DNA of 64,000 nucleotides from Chryseobacterium tructae (GTDB taxonomy: Bacteria > Bacteroidota > Bacteroidia > Flavobacteriales > Weeksellaceae). The notes beneath the pieces were generated by a model. That model made no database searches, had not been told where the DNA came from, and saw only the letters and a program-made list of their open reading frames with translations. Every line of letters begins with the position of its first letter. Positions within the stretch are counted from its first letter, which is position 1. Made by a program: the position numbers and the translations under genes. Below are positions 27,788 through 36,518 of the stretch, one piece after another. The stretch lies in contig NZ_JAUFQR010000001.1 in NCBI RefSeq assembly GCF_030409875.1, positions 2,542,001-2,606,000 on the forward strand, read 5' to 3'.

Positions 27788-28573
27788 CTAATTAAGCTCA
27801 AGCTCGTCAAAATCCTTTATTTCAGATAATTTTATAAGTTTGTTTGATTTGATAGTTTCCCAGGTATCTTTGTACTTGACTTCATAATTGTCTCCATCAT
27901 CTTCTTTATTTAAATTGTCTTTAGTAAGTTTCCTTTTGGTCAGAAAATTAATGCTCACTTCATATTGAGGCACCGGCCCTCTGCTTGAATATGAATCATA
28001 GCCAATGAGTTCCATATCTCCATTTTGATACCTAAAAGTGTATCCCCAACTCCCATATCTGCCATGCCCATAATCGATATGCAAGTTTCCTTTTTCGATG
28101 CTTACACTCAGTTCAGGCGCAAAATAGACACCACCATCCTCATTTTCAGATGAAAAACAAGTATAATTTTTAGAAGCTAATTGGTAATAATCCCCTTTAT
28201 TTAATAGTACGATAATCCCTCTTCGGTTTCGGTCTAATTCACCACGATTTTCATCCTGTATAATTTTACTTTTATCCGTTCCTTTAATGATAAGTACGAT
28301 ATCTTCCAGTCCGTCTTTGTTCAGATCCCCTTTTATTTTGTCCCAACCCTCAGCTGAAACTCCGCCTTCATATTTGTTGATCACGTAGCCTGTTGGTATA
28401 AAGTCAATTGGATTTTTCTTTCCTTCAATGTTTTGAGGGGAATCATTTACAGTAATGTCATTATCCTGTACTTTTTGAATTTCTGTACTTTGAGTTTCTT
28501 TGGGCTTCTGCTTCTCATTTTTACAAGATGGTAATGCAAAAGCAAATGCTAGAAATAGGACTATTTTTTTCAT
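27788..28573 (-). CDS. Lipoprotein with calcium-binding-like DxNxDG repeat
   Basis: 261-residue exported lipoprotein (signal ending ALPSCKN). A low-complexity linker (~20-55) leads to a domain with GDLNKDGLEDIVLIIKG, as found in FG-GAP/VCBS beta-propeller proteins. The remainder, including GNLHIDYGHGRYGSWGYTFRYQNGDMELIGYDS, is typical of a Bacteroidetes family of unknown role. Probably attached to the outer or inner membrane facing the periplasm. Confidence 0.7.
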   Translation of the reverse strand: MKKIVLFLAFAFALPSCKNEKQKPKETQSTEIQKVQDNDITVNDSPQNIEGKKNPIDFIPTGYVINKYEGGVSAEGWDKIKGDLNKDGLEDIVLIIKGTDKSKIIQDENRGELDRNRRGIIVLLNKGDYYQLASKNYTCFSSENEDGGVYFAPELSVSIEKGNLHIDYGHGRYGSWGYTFRYQNGDMELIGYDSYSSRGPVPQYEVSINFLTKRKLTKDNLNKEDDGDNYEVKYKDTWETIKSNKLIKLSEIKDFDELELN

Positions 28574-28670
28574 GGTTTTTATGTTGTTCCGGTTAGGATC
28601 AATTATTTATTGACCAATATAAATAATTTTGGCAACTATATATACTTTACGTTAAAGTTATCTCGAGCTG

Positions 28671-28738
28671 TCATTCTGAAAGTAACGAAGTGAAATGAAG
28701 AATCTAACTATAATGAGATTCTTCATTCGTCAGAATGA
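28671..28738. repeat. Nested palindrome, TCATTCTGA family
   Basis: Outer arms TCATTCTGA (28671-28679) and TCAGAATGA (28730-28738), inner arms GAAGAATCT (28697-28705) and AGATTCTTC (28716-28724). A REP-like repeat type frequent in Bacteroidetes. A lone arm occurs at 6273-6281. Confidence 0.75.
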
Positions 28739-28850
28739 TAATCTTATAAATTTCATGTAACCAATCTGGGTAATCTTCAGGAAAAAACTTCTGTTATAAT
28801 ATAGATCGCACTCTCCTATTATGAGTCTGCGATTATATTGATATCCATAA

Positions 28851-28882
28851 TAAAAAGCCCCAAAGTTATCTTTGGGGCTGGA
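28851..28882 (-). terminator. Terminator of the BspA-like gene
   Basis: On the minus strand AGCCCCAAAGATAACTTTGGGGCT forms a 10-bp stem followed by TTTTTATTA. Confidence 0.85.
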
Positions 28883-28895
28883 TTTTGGAAATCTA

Positions 28896-30388
28896 TTATT
28901 TCTTAACTATTTTAGTGAAAACTGTACTGCCTTTTAATAGGTAATTTCCTGATGGATATTCTGTTAGATTAATACGGTTGTTTCCTTTATTTAAAATGAT
29001 ATTTTTAAGAACTCTACCCGAGATATCATATAAATAAACATTTTCGTTAGCCGCAGACTCTATAGTGATCACTCCTGTTGTTGGATTTGGATAAGCTGGA
29101 GTTTTAAGCTGTTTTACTGTTTCAGCAGTTGCTAAATTTGAATTACAGCTAGCATTATAAGTATCTCCGGTAATATTAAAACCTTTGTTTACCAATTGAG
29201 CTCTTGCCATAATGGCTTGTGTTGTAGAATAAGTTAATCCTGCTGCTTCTATGACTCCAATTGCGGATCCTAAGTTTGATAATGTAGGATTATTGGTGAG
29301 AGCAATTAGAAATTTATTATAATTAATACATGATAAACCAGAATTATTAAATCCGAAATATACATAGGCTGAAGGTACATTTGAAAGCTGATATTCCAGG
29401 TAGAAATATCCTGATCAAAAAGCGTAGCCCCATTAAACATCCTAAAACTATCAGCACCCCCAATTTTACTAACATCCCAGTTTCCAATAGGCTGATTAAA
29501 TGATGATGCATCGGTAAACATTTGACCAAAACTTACTACTTTACTGGTGTTCCAATTATTAAGAGGCTGATTAAAGGATTTAGCATTAGAGAACATATAA
29601 CGGAAATTCGTTGCATTGCTCGTATCCCATGAATTTAATGGCTGGTTGAATGCTACTGCATCCTGGAACATTGAAATGAAATTGGTTCCGGAAGAGGTAT
29701 TCCAGGCAGAAATATTTTGATTAAAAGCTGAAGCTGAAGAAAACATATCCCGAAAATCGGTTACTTTCGCTGTATTCCAGGCTCCAATATTCTGGTTAAA
29801 CAATTTGGCTTTGTTAAACATACCATTCATATTCGTAATGGTACTTGTATTCCAGTTAGAAAATGAGTCATTTCCAATCAGAGAAGGACAATTAGAGAAC
29901 ATTTGTGATACATTGTTTATTTGGCTTAAATTAGGGGTGTCTGTAGCCGTTACGTTAAGATTTTGACAATATGCAAAGCCCTGAGTAAATTGCTGAAGCC
30001 AAAGTATATCTCCCCATTGACTTACTTCAAAGAGTTCCGGATTTCCGATGGCATTCATATAAGCACTGCCTTTAAATCCATAAAATAATCCATTACCGTT
30101 GGATACTTTCACTTTGTAGGTGGCCTGGATTGGATTGGTATGTAAAGAAGTACCAAAAGAAATAGTCGTAAAACTACTGCTATTAGAGGTTACAGAAAGA
30201 ATTCCATTATGCTGTGGATATCCTACTTCTTCCCAGCTAACCGTGTAGTCGGTTCCGGTACCGCCAAAAGATATGGCATTATCTATGGTACCAGTGATAT
30301 TAGGCTTCCACACCGTTATAAATTCCGTCTGCGCATAAGAAATGAAAAATAGAAAAAGAAAAATGGTTACTAGTTGTTTTTTGTACAT
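28896..30388 (-). CDS. BspA-like DUF285 surface protein with T9SS sorting domain (frameshifted as read)
   Basis: Secreted surface protein. A signal peptide (1-~20, ending SYAQ) leads to an Ig-like N-terminus. It is followed by about six ~25-residue DUF285 repeats of the form MFxxAxxFNQxIxxWNTSxVT (~150-330). A type IX secretion type A sorting domain closes it: YPNPTTGVITIE, LYDISGRVL, SGNYLLKG, ending KIVKK. The frame changes near 29382; one extra A in CAAATG (to CAAAATG) restores NVPSAYVYFGFNNSG and joins both pieces into ~498 residues. Probably exported by T9SS and involved in surface attachment. Confidence 0.82.
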
Positions 30389-30825
30389 AATTTAAAATAA
30401 TAATTTAAGGTTAAAATTGGATTTTATAAGACATAACTTCCCGGGGTTCTGTATCTTATCTCTAATACAAAGATATAGACGCATAGCGACAGAACTTGTC
30501 GTATTAAATCTTATTACCAATTATTTTTATTTTTTTCTCAATAAAAACATGATCAGTATTTTGCTGAAAATGAATACTATAGAAGTGTAGGAGTTTCGTT
30601 GCTTGTCTATATCTGCTCAAGCATTTTTGACTAGGTTTTTCTTAATAAAAAACTATTGCAGATTGGAAATATCTGTCAAACAACAATGAACAGTATGAAA
30701 ATTATTATTCTAAATAACAAAAAAGCACCCGATGGTGCTTTTAATTTTTAAGGATGAAAAAAATAGAGAAATCTGTGGAGAAAAAACATTTGTTGCTTTT
30801 TCAAATCCTAAAATTTCTGCCGTTA
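30389..30825. other. Gap without a gene
   Basis: Apart from a hairpin terminator (30722-30743), nothing recognisable. AT-rich sequence includes the BspA-gene promoter region (30389-30500). Confidence 0.6.
30722..30743 (-). terminator. Terminator after the ferritin-like genes
   Basis: On the minus strand AAAAGCACCATCGGGTGCTTTT pairs and is followed by a T run. It lies about 80 bases past the ferritin-like gene stop. Confidence 0.8.
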
Positions 30826-31640
30826 TTATACAATAAATAAAGACGCTATAGCTTGGGCATCACTACCGCTTAGCACTTCATCATAAGCAGCAGAACCTGC
30901 TGCTGCACCAAATAAGGTTGCAGTATTGTATCCTGCTTGATTGGTATTATCTTCTCCAGCATAAACAGGATCTGTTGCTGAAGGCATATTTCCGCCATTA
31001 GAAAGTTCTATCCAGCCTTTGTTGGCTCTCATTCTTCTTACTTGTGAGGCGTGTCTGGCTTCTACCGAATGAATTTGTAAAGCAGCCTGTAGCACAACTT
31101 TATTTGACATTACATTCCCAGCTTGTCCCTTATAAGCTCTTACACCTGTGTCTTCAAAGCTTGTGAAAGAATAAGAAATTGATTATAATCTGTAAAAGGT
31201 GAAAAATTTCCATTCGCAGTAAAATCAAAAGTTGGTTTAGCTCCCGGAGTTACTCCTAAGGAAGTAAGTGTACCTTTGAGAAAACTGACATGTGCTGATT
31301 CATGTTTTGAGATTTGCATGAAAACCGTTCTGTCTGCGTTAGGGATCAGTCCTGCCGTAGATAATCCTTTACTGTAATACTCGTCTTCAAGATATTCCAG
31401 TGTCAGAGCCAGTTGTAAGGCATCTGTTAAAGCACTTTTTAAAGCCGTACCTGTAACTTGTTTGTTTGTAGTTTCTGCTTTTACCGGAGTGGTCATTAAG
31501 GCGCCCAATCCGAGAGGTGCAGCTGCTATAGCTGCTTTTTTACCGAATAATGAAATATTCGTAATCGTATCTAATCTTGAGGCTTCCGTTGTGAAAAATT
31601 TATCATTTGAAAGCTTATCTAATAATTTAAGAATATTCAT
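30826..31640 (-). CDS. Ferritin-like domain protein 1 (frameshifted as read)
   Basis: Exported ferritin-like (Pfam ferritin_2 type) four-helix protein related to desiccation-associated proteins. From ATG 31640 (MNILKLLDKL), an Ala-rich export-like segment lies at ~33-55. Helices follow with LEYLEDEYYSKGL and ISKHESAHVSFLKGTL, then EDTGVRAYKG and IHSVEARHASQVRRMR, which together supply the E and H metal ligands. The break near 31155 is repaired by one T (CTTTGAA to CTTTTGAA), giving ~271 residues. Second of two ferritin-like genes in tandem. Confidence 0.82.
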
Positions 31641-31665
31641 AATATAAGTTTTTGAAGATAAATAA

Positions 31666-32379
31666 TTAATTAATGCCTCTTTCTTTCCATGTGAAGCGTG
31701 TTTTGATAAATCCACCTGCTGCCATTACAATATCTTTAGGCTCTTTGGCAAGGTCGAGACCGTTAGCATCCACTACGTCATCTCCTGAAAAATCTGCAGA
31801 TCCGGGATTGATTAAGTTTCTAATGGCCGAAGCATGTCTGGCTTCTACCGAAACTATTTTTCCGGCAATCACAAGATAAGCGGAATTGGTGATGTATTTT
31901 CCGGCACCGTTGTATGCTGCCACTCCTGTATCTTCCAATGCTTTTGCTGTAGCCAATACAGAATTTCTGTCATTAAAATTTACATTAGGGTACTGAAAAT
32001 CCAGTTTGGGAAGAACATTCTGAGTAACACTGCTAATGGCAGCCTTGAAAAAGTCTCTATGGACGACTTCGTGGTGGTATAGATCTGTAAAAACCTCTTT
32101 TTCAATACTGGAAATACCGGTATAAAAATTATTGACTACTTTAGTATAAAAGTCAGCTTCCAGTTGTTCCAGAGCATAAGCATAATTTAATACCCCTACA
32201 TCTCCTGATCCAAGATCAAAAATCGGTGTATTATCCATCAGTTGAAAATCATCGTCATTATCACATCCTATCATTGTAAATCCTGCAATGGCCAATCCTA
32301 CTCCACTCAATTTTAAAAAGTTTCTTCTGCTGGTGTCAAGGGTTACTCCTTGATTAGAAACATGAACCGTGTTTTTCAT
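31666..32379 (-). CDS. Ferritin-like domain protein 2, Tat-type signal
   Basis: 237 residues from ATG 32379 (MKNTVHVS). The N-terminus has a twin-arginine motif, RRNFLKLSGVGLAIAGF, then a lipobox-like MIGCDND, so it is probably exported folded and lipid-anchored. The ferritin-like helices carry LEQLEADFYTKVV, LYHHEVVHRDFF, LEDTGVAAYNGAG and VSVEARHASAIR. It lies 25 bases before ferritin-like gene 1 and is co-transcribed with it. Suggested role: periplasmic metal storage or oxidative defence. Confidence 0.85.
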   Translation of the reverse strand: MKNTVHVSNQGVTLDTSRRNFLKLSGVGLAIAGFTMIGCDNDDDFQLMDNTPIFDLGSGDVGVLNYAYALEQLEADFYTKVVNNFYTGISSIEKEVFTDLYHHEVVHRDFFKAAISSVTQNVLPKLDFQYPNVNFNDRNSVLATAKALEDTGVAAYNGAGKYITNSAYLVIAGKIVSVEARHASAIRNLINPGSADFSGDDVVDANGLDLAKEPKDIVMAAGGFIKTRFTWKERGIN

Positions 32380-32412
32380 AATGTTAATTTTTAAGTGTTT
32401 GATTACATGATA

Positions 32413-32441
32413 AAAAAACAGCATATTGAATATGCTGTTTC
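32413..32441 (-). terminator. Terminator after the fasciclin gene
   Basis: AAACAGCATATT and AATATGCTGTTT form a 12-bp stem. On the minus strand it is followed by TTTTTTA. It separates the fasciclin gene from the ferritin-like pair. Confidence 0.8.
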
Positions 32442-32456
32442 ATTTTTCTTTAGTTG

Positions 32457-33026
32457 TTAAGGCATTAGAACTGTGTCAATAACATGAATAACTCCATTGG
32501 ATTGATTGACATCAGCAATAGTCACTTTTGCATTATTTCCTTTTGCATCTTTTATATAAAGATCTTTACCTTTTGTCCAGAAAGTAAGTTCTTCGCCCTG
32601 TACTGTTTTCATCATACTTTTACCGTTTCCTGCTTTCACGGCAGCCCAAATTTCTTTAGCACTGTATTTTCCTGGTAACACATGATATGTCAATATACTT
32701 GTAAGCATTGCTTTATTTTCAGGCTTTACAAGAGTTTCTACTGTTCCTTTCGGAAGTTTCGCAAATGCAGCATCAGTAGGAGCCAATACAGTGAAGGGCC
32801 CTTTTCCTTCTAATGTTTCTACTAATCCTGCAGCTTTTACCGCAGCAACTAGCGTTTTGTGATCTTTAGAATTTACGGCATTTTCAATAATATTCTTAGA
32901 AGGATACATAGGAGCTCCTCCTACCATTACTGTTTTTTCTTTCATCATCTGTGCAGTTACCTTCCCACTGAAAGCAAATGATAAAGCTACCATTGCTAAA
33001 ACTGTGATTTTTGTTCGTGTGTTCAT
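32457..33026 (-). CDS. Secreted fasciclin-domain protein
   Basis: 189 residues: signal peptide (1-~25, KVTAQ), then one fasciclin (FAS1) domain with NAVNSKDHKTLVAAVKAAGLVETLEGKG, the H1 motif FTVLAPTDAAF, and the H2 motif NGVIHVIDTVLMP at the end. Such single-domain proteins are periplasmic or surface adhesins. It sits among stress-linked genes near an ECF sigma pair. Confidence 0.92.
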   Translation of the reverse strand: MNTRTKITVLAMVALSFAFSGKVTAQMMKEKTVMVGGAPMYPSKNIIENAVNSKDHKTLVAAVKAAGLVETLEGKGPFTVLAPTDAAFAKLPKGTVETLVKPENKAMLTSILTYHVLPGKYSAKEIWAAVKAGNGKSMMKTVQGEELTFWTKGKDLYIKDAKGNNAKVTIADVNQSNGVIHVIDTVLMP

Positions 33027-33136
33027 TGTAATATTTTTTTAATTAATTATAGTTAATCTGTGCTTTTAATGTCATTTACGAGCTTGGTTTTATTTTGGAT
33101 TGAAAAAAAATGAAATTTTATTTAATTTGCTGAAAA

Positions 33137-33661
33137 TCAGTTATTTATTTTTTTTATTGGAACAAAGTCTAGACAGATGGAATTCATACAGAATCGATTT
33201 CCAGTCGGTTTTGGGCCATCTTCGAAAATATGTCCCAGATGAGAACCACATCTGCCACATAGAACTTCTGTTCGGATCATATTGTAAGAAGTATCTTTTC
33301 TGTAGCTAACGCTGTTTTTACGGATGGGTTGGTAAAAAGAAGGCCAGCCACAAGTTGTTGCAAATTTGGAAGTAGAAAGAAATAGAGCGTTTCCACAAAC
33401 GGCACAATAATAAGTTCCTTTTTCATCAAGCTCATAATACTTGCCTGTAAATGCAGTTTCTGTGGCGCCTTCCCTTGCTACCTGATAGAGTTCCGGTTTT
33501 AAGATCTTTTTCCATTCCGAATTACTTACTCTCAGCGGGGTTTCAGCAGTATTCGAGTAATAGGGATTTTTAGTTTTAAAATGATCTGTTTGTGCTTTAT
33601 ATTCTCCAGCTCCAGCTGTCATACAGCATATTAATACTAGTTTTGATATTATATTTTTCAT
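33137..33661 (-). CDS. msrB: Peptide-methionine (R)-S-oxide reductase, exported
   Basis: 174 residues. A lipoprotein or Sec-type signal lies at the start (~1-23). The MsrB fold has the zinc site CAVC (C86, C89) and CGRC (C135, C138), the SFYQPI strand, and the catalytic cysteine C158 in RFCMNS. Repairs R-methionine sulfoxide in periplasmic proteins. Divergent from the ECF sigma gene and near the fasciclin and ferritin-like genes, fitting an oxidative-stress set. Confidence 0.92.
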   Translation of the reverse strand: MKNIISKLVLICCMTAGAGEYKAQTDHFKTKNPYYSNTAETPLRVSNSEWKKILKPELYQVAREGATETAFTGKYYELDEKGTYYCAVCGNALFLSTSKFATTCGWPSFYQPIRKNSVSYRKDTSYNMIRTEVLCGRCGSHLGHIFEDGPKPTGNRFCMNSICLDFVPIKKINN

Positions 33662-33751
33662 AATTGCTTTTTTTTAATTTTTATCTTAATATCATATACG
33701 TAATAAAAGAATATTCGGATTTTGTTGGGGATATGATTTATTTTATTACAT

Positions 33752-34321
33752 TTGGATAGAAAAATAAAAGCTATTAAAACAACCTGTTCAGAAGAGGAAC
33801 TTATCGTTTTACTAAAAGAAAAAAACGAAAATGGTTTTCATTATCTATATGACCACTACTCTGGTGCGTTGTATGGGGTTGTTCTTCGTATTGTTCAGTC
33901 TAAAGAATATACAGAAGAGATCCTCCAGGATGTTTTTGTTAAAATTTGGAATTCCATTCATCAATATGATGCTTCTAAAGGAAGGTTTTATACCTGGATG
34001 ATCAATATTGCTCGTAATACAGCAATTGATTATTTGAAATCTAAAGGATTTCAGAACGAACTTAAAAACCAATCACTTCCCGATTTCGTATATAACACTG
34101 CAGAGCTTTCAACACAGAATAACTCATCCGATTATATTGGATTTAATAATGTGCTTGAGGGGCTTGAAGTTGACAAGCAGGAACTTATTAATCTTGCTTA
34201 CTATCAGGGATATACCCAGCATGAAATATCCGAGAAACTGAAGATACCGCTGGGAACTGTAAAAACGAAAATGCGGAATGCATTGATGAAATTAAAGGAT
34301 TTGTTAAAAGATTATCAATAA
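33752..34321 (+). CDS. ECF sigma-70 family factor
   Basis: 189 residues. Region 2 contains YDHYSGALYGVVLRIVQ, EEILQDVFVKIW and YTWMINIARNTAIDYLK. Region 4 is GYTQHEISEKLKIPLGTVKTKMRNALMKLK. The annotated TTG start lies next to a TAnnTTTG-like promoter box, so a start slightly downstream is possible. One base separates its stop from the anti-sigma start, so the two are translationally coupled. Likely targets are the adjacent msrB, fasciclin and ferritin-like genes (inferred). Confidence 0.92.
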   Translation: MDRKIKAIKTTCSEEELIVLLKEKNENGFHYLYDHYSGALYGVVLRIVQSKEYTEEILQDVFVKIWNSIHQYDASKGRFYTWMINIARNTAIDYLKSKGFQNELKNQSLPDFVYNTAELSTQNNSSDYIGFNNVLEGLEVDKQELINLAYYQGYTQHEISEKLKIPLGTVKTKMRNALMKLKDLLKDYQ

Positions 34322-34322
34322 A

Positions 34323-35144
34323 TTGAACACTAAAGAATACATATCATCCGGAATTATAGAATCTTATATTCTAGGCCATGCTTCTCCTGAGGAAGCGGGT
34401 ATTTTGGAGTGTGTGATGAAAAATAATGCCGAAGTGAAAGCTGCTTTTGAAGAAGCACAAGAAACTTTGGAAACTTTGGCTACTGCTCAAGCTGTAGCTC
34501 CTCCAAGTGATCTGAAATCTAAAATTTGGAACACCATTCAGGAGAAACAAACTGTAGCAGAGGAAAGCATTTCTATTCCTGTAAGTACTTCCGTTTCAAA
34601 AGATGAGGAAGAAATTAAAATTAAAAGAGAAGCGCCAGGGAATATTAATTGGAAAGCGTACACGATGGCCGCTTCCGTTTTATTCCTTGTAAGTATAGCT
34701 GGAAATTTATTTTGGATGAATAGCCAGTCTGCAACGAAACAGGAAATGACAAAACTGACAGCAGAAAAACAATCTCAGGATGCTGCTATGAAAAAGATGG
34801 ATCAGAAGCTGAATATGTTCTCTAACCCAGATATGCAAATGGTCATGTTAAAAGGGGTAGAAAAACATCAAGAGGCCAAGGCCATGGTTTTTTGGGATAA
34901 AAAGACAAAAGAAGTTTATCTGAATGCTGAGAATCTTCCCAAAGCACCTACAGGTATGCAGTATCAGCTTTGGGCTATTGAAGACGGAAAACCTGTAAAT
35001 GCAGGAATGTATTCTGAAGATAAAGATAGCCAGATTGCATTAGCTACCATTTCAAAAGCGCAGGCTTTTGCTATCACTCTTGAAAAAGAAGGCGGAAGTA
35101 TCGTTCCTACTATGGAAAATATATATGTAATGGGAGGAATATAA
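34323..35144 (+). CDS. Anti-sigma factor (RskA-type)
   Basis: 273-residue membrane anti-sigma factor. The N-terminal ~80 residues form an anti-sigma zinc-finger-like helical domain without the usual cysteines (IIESYILGHASPEEAGILE). A single transmembrane helix follows at ~117-137. The periplasmic domain is anti-sigma-K/RskA: VFWDKKTKEVYLNAENLPKAPTGMQYQLWAIEDGKPVNAG. TTG start. It holds the upstream ECF factor at the membrane until a periplasmic signal arrives. Confidence 0.9.
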   Translation: MNTKEYISSGIIESYILGHASPEEAGILECVMKNNAEVKAAFEEAQETLETLATAQAVAPPSDLKSKIWNTIQEKQTVAEESISIPVSTSVSKDEEEIKIKREAPGNINWKAYTMAASVLFLVSIAGNLFWMNSQSATKQEMTKLTAEKQSQDAAMKKMDQKLNMFSNPDMQMVMLKGVEKHQEAKAMVFWDKKTKEVYLNAENLPKAPTGMQYQLWAIEDGKPVNAGMYSEDKDSQIALATISKAQAFAITLEKEGGSIVPTMENIYVMGGI

Positions 35145-35192
35145 GCGTCTTATTTTAATATCCATATAAAAGCTTTTTATTATTTTTAAAGA

Positions 35193-35771
35193 ATGCTTTT
35201 AGAAAAACTACTCAAAGAGTTCAATGTCGATGTCAATACGTTCAATTCAGTTGATTCTGAACGATTTGATCAGTATTTTGAACGTATTTTGATTAAAAAG
35301 AATACATTCCTTATCAAAGAAGGAGAATTAGAAAAATACAGCTATTTTATTTTCAATGGAATAGCACGTTGCTGGACTTTAAACCATAATGGTGAAGAAC
35401 AAACATTCTGGTTTTGTAAGGAAGGTACATTTTCTTTATCTAATATTTCTTTTACCTTGCGGGAAAAATCAACGTTCAATGTTCAAGCTCTTACAAACTG
35501 TGAGATTTATAAAATAGATCAGGATCATGCAGCTAAGTTATACCATGCAATTCCTGGATTAAAAGCTGTCTTTGAAGGTTTGACAGCCAGATTGTTGGAT
35601 AAACTTTTAACCCGAAATATCAATCTGATTAAATATTCTCCTGAACAGTATTATTTACAAATGATGGCAGAATTTGGTAATGCCTTCAATGATATTCCCT
35701 TAAAAGATATTGCTTCGTATTTAGGAATTACTCCACAGGCATTAAGCAGGATAAGGAAACGGATTTTTTAA
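35193..35771 (+). CDS. Crp/Fnr-family regulator
   Basis: 192 residues: N-terminal cyclic-nucleotide-binding fold (FFKEGELEKYSYFIFNGIARCWTLNHNGEEQTFWFCKEGTF) and a C-terminal HTH (PLKDIASYLGITPQALSRIRKRIF). It lacks iron-sulfur cysteines, so it is not an Fnr-type oxygen sensor. Members of this Bacteroidetes group often control an adjacent detoxification gene; here the next gene is an acetyltransferase. Confidence 0.88.
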   Translation: MLLEKLLKEFNVDVNTFNSVDSERFDQYFERILIKKNTFLIKEGELEKYSYFIFNGIARCWTLNHNGEEQTFWFCKEGTFSLSNISFTLREKSTFNVQALTNCEIYKIDQDHAAKLYHAIPGLKAVFEGLTARLLDKLLTRNINLIKYSPEQYYLQMMAEFGNAFNDIPLKDIASYLGITPQALSRIRKRIF

Positions 35772-35824
35772 CCCAGGTTCAGTGTTGGGTGCTTATAAAG
35801 TACGACTTTTGTTACTCAAAATTT

Positions 35825-36268
35825 ATGATAATGATTAGAGAAATAAACAAGGCAGATTATCCCCAGCTTATGAGAATATGGGAAAGTTCCGTACTCAGCA
35901 CCCACGACTTTTTGAAAGAAGAAGATTTTAACTACTATAAAAAAGAGATTCCTGGATATTTTGAACACGTTACCTTGTTGGGTTTTGAAGAAAATGGTGC
36001 TTTAATCGGGTTTATGGGAGTAGCTGAAGGAAATCTTGAAATGCTGTTCATTCATAACGATCATCGCGGGAAAGGAATTGGTAAAAAGCTGATTCAGTAT
36101 GGAATTGATCATTTAAAAGTGACCAAAGTGGACGTCAATGAACAGAATGAACAGGCCGTTGGCTTTTATCAGTACATCGGATTCCGTATTCTGGAAAGAT
36201 CAGCATTAGATGGGCAAGGTAAAGAATACCCTATTTGCATATGGGTTTATAAGATTAAAGCTTCTTAA
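35825..36268 (+). CDS. GNAT N-acetyltransferase
   Basis: About 147 residues from ATG 35825 (or 35831). GNAT fold with MLFIHNDHRGKGIGKKLIQYGI (acetyl-CoA loop R/QxxGxG/A) and VNEQNEQAVGFYQYIGFRILE. Similar to YjgM/YjaB-type acetyltransferases. Follows the Crp-type regulator on the same strand with a 53-bp gap and may be its target. Substrate unknown. Confidence 0.88.
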   Translation: MIMIREINKADYPQLMRIWESSVLSTHDFLKEEDFNYYKKEIPGYFEHVTLLGFEENGALIGFMGVAEGNLEMLFIHNDHRGKGIGKKLIQYGIDHLKVTKVDVNEQNEQAVGFYQYIGFRILERSALDGQGKEYPICIWVYKIKAS

Positions 36269-36291
36269 GGCGGATCAGAACTAAAAGTTAC

Positions 36292-36437
36292 GAACAGAAT
36301 GCTTTTTTAGAAGCAAAGAACGGAATCAACGAGGTTGATTCGATGAAATTCGCTTAATCAGAATCGATTTACAATCGATTCCTTCTCTTAGCTTACTTAA
36401 AAATAATGTACACTTTATATAAAACTTTGCGTTAAAA
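36292..36437. repeat. Degraded copy of the TTTTAACGCAAAG repeat family
   Basis: The right end ATAAAACTTTGCGTTAAAA matches the end of the 20597-20769 element exactly. The left end is worn. Internal AATCGATTTACAATCGATT forms a small palindrome. Confidence 0.5.
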
Positions 36438-36467
36438 AATTTATACGGTAACTCAGAGAAATAATAG

Positions 36468-36495
36468 CAAAAAGCATCCGAATTGGATGCTTTTC
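36468..36495 (-). terminator. Terminator of metE
   Basis: On the minus strand AAAAGCATCC-AATTC-GGATGCTTTTT forms a 10-bp stem with a T run just past the metE stop codon. Confidence 0.85.
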
Positions 36496-36518
36496 GATTT
36501 CTAAGAGACTGGAAATAG

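Larger units (their letters stand above)
28574..28895. other. Gap with nested palindrome and terminator
   Basis: No gene. A nested inverted repeat of the GTCATTCTGA family (28671-28738) and the BspA-gene terminator (28851-28882) fill most of it. Confidence 0.7.
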
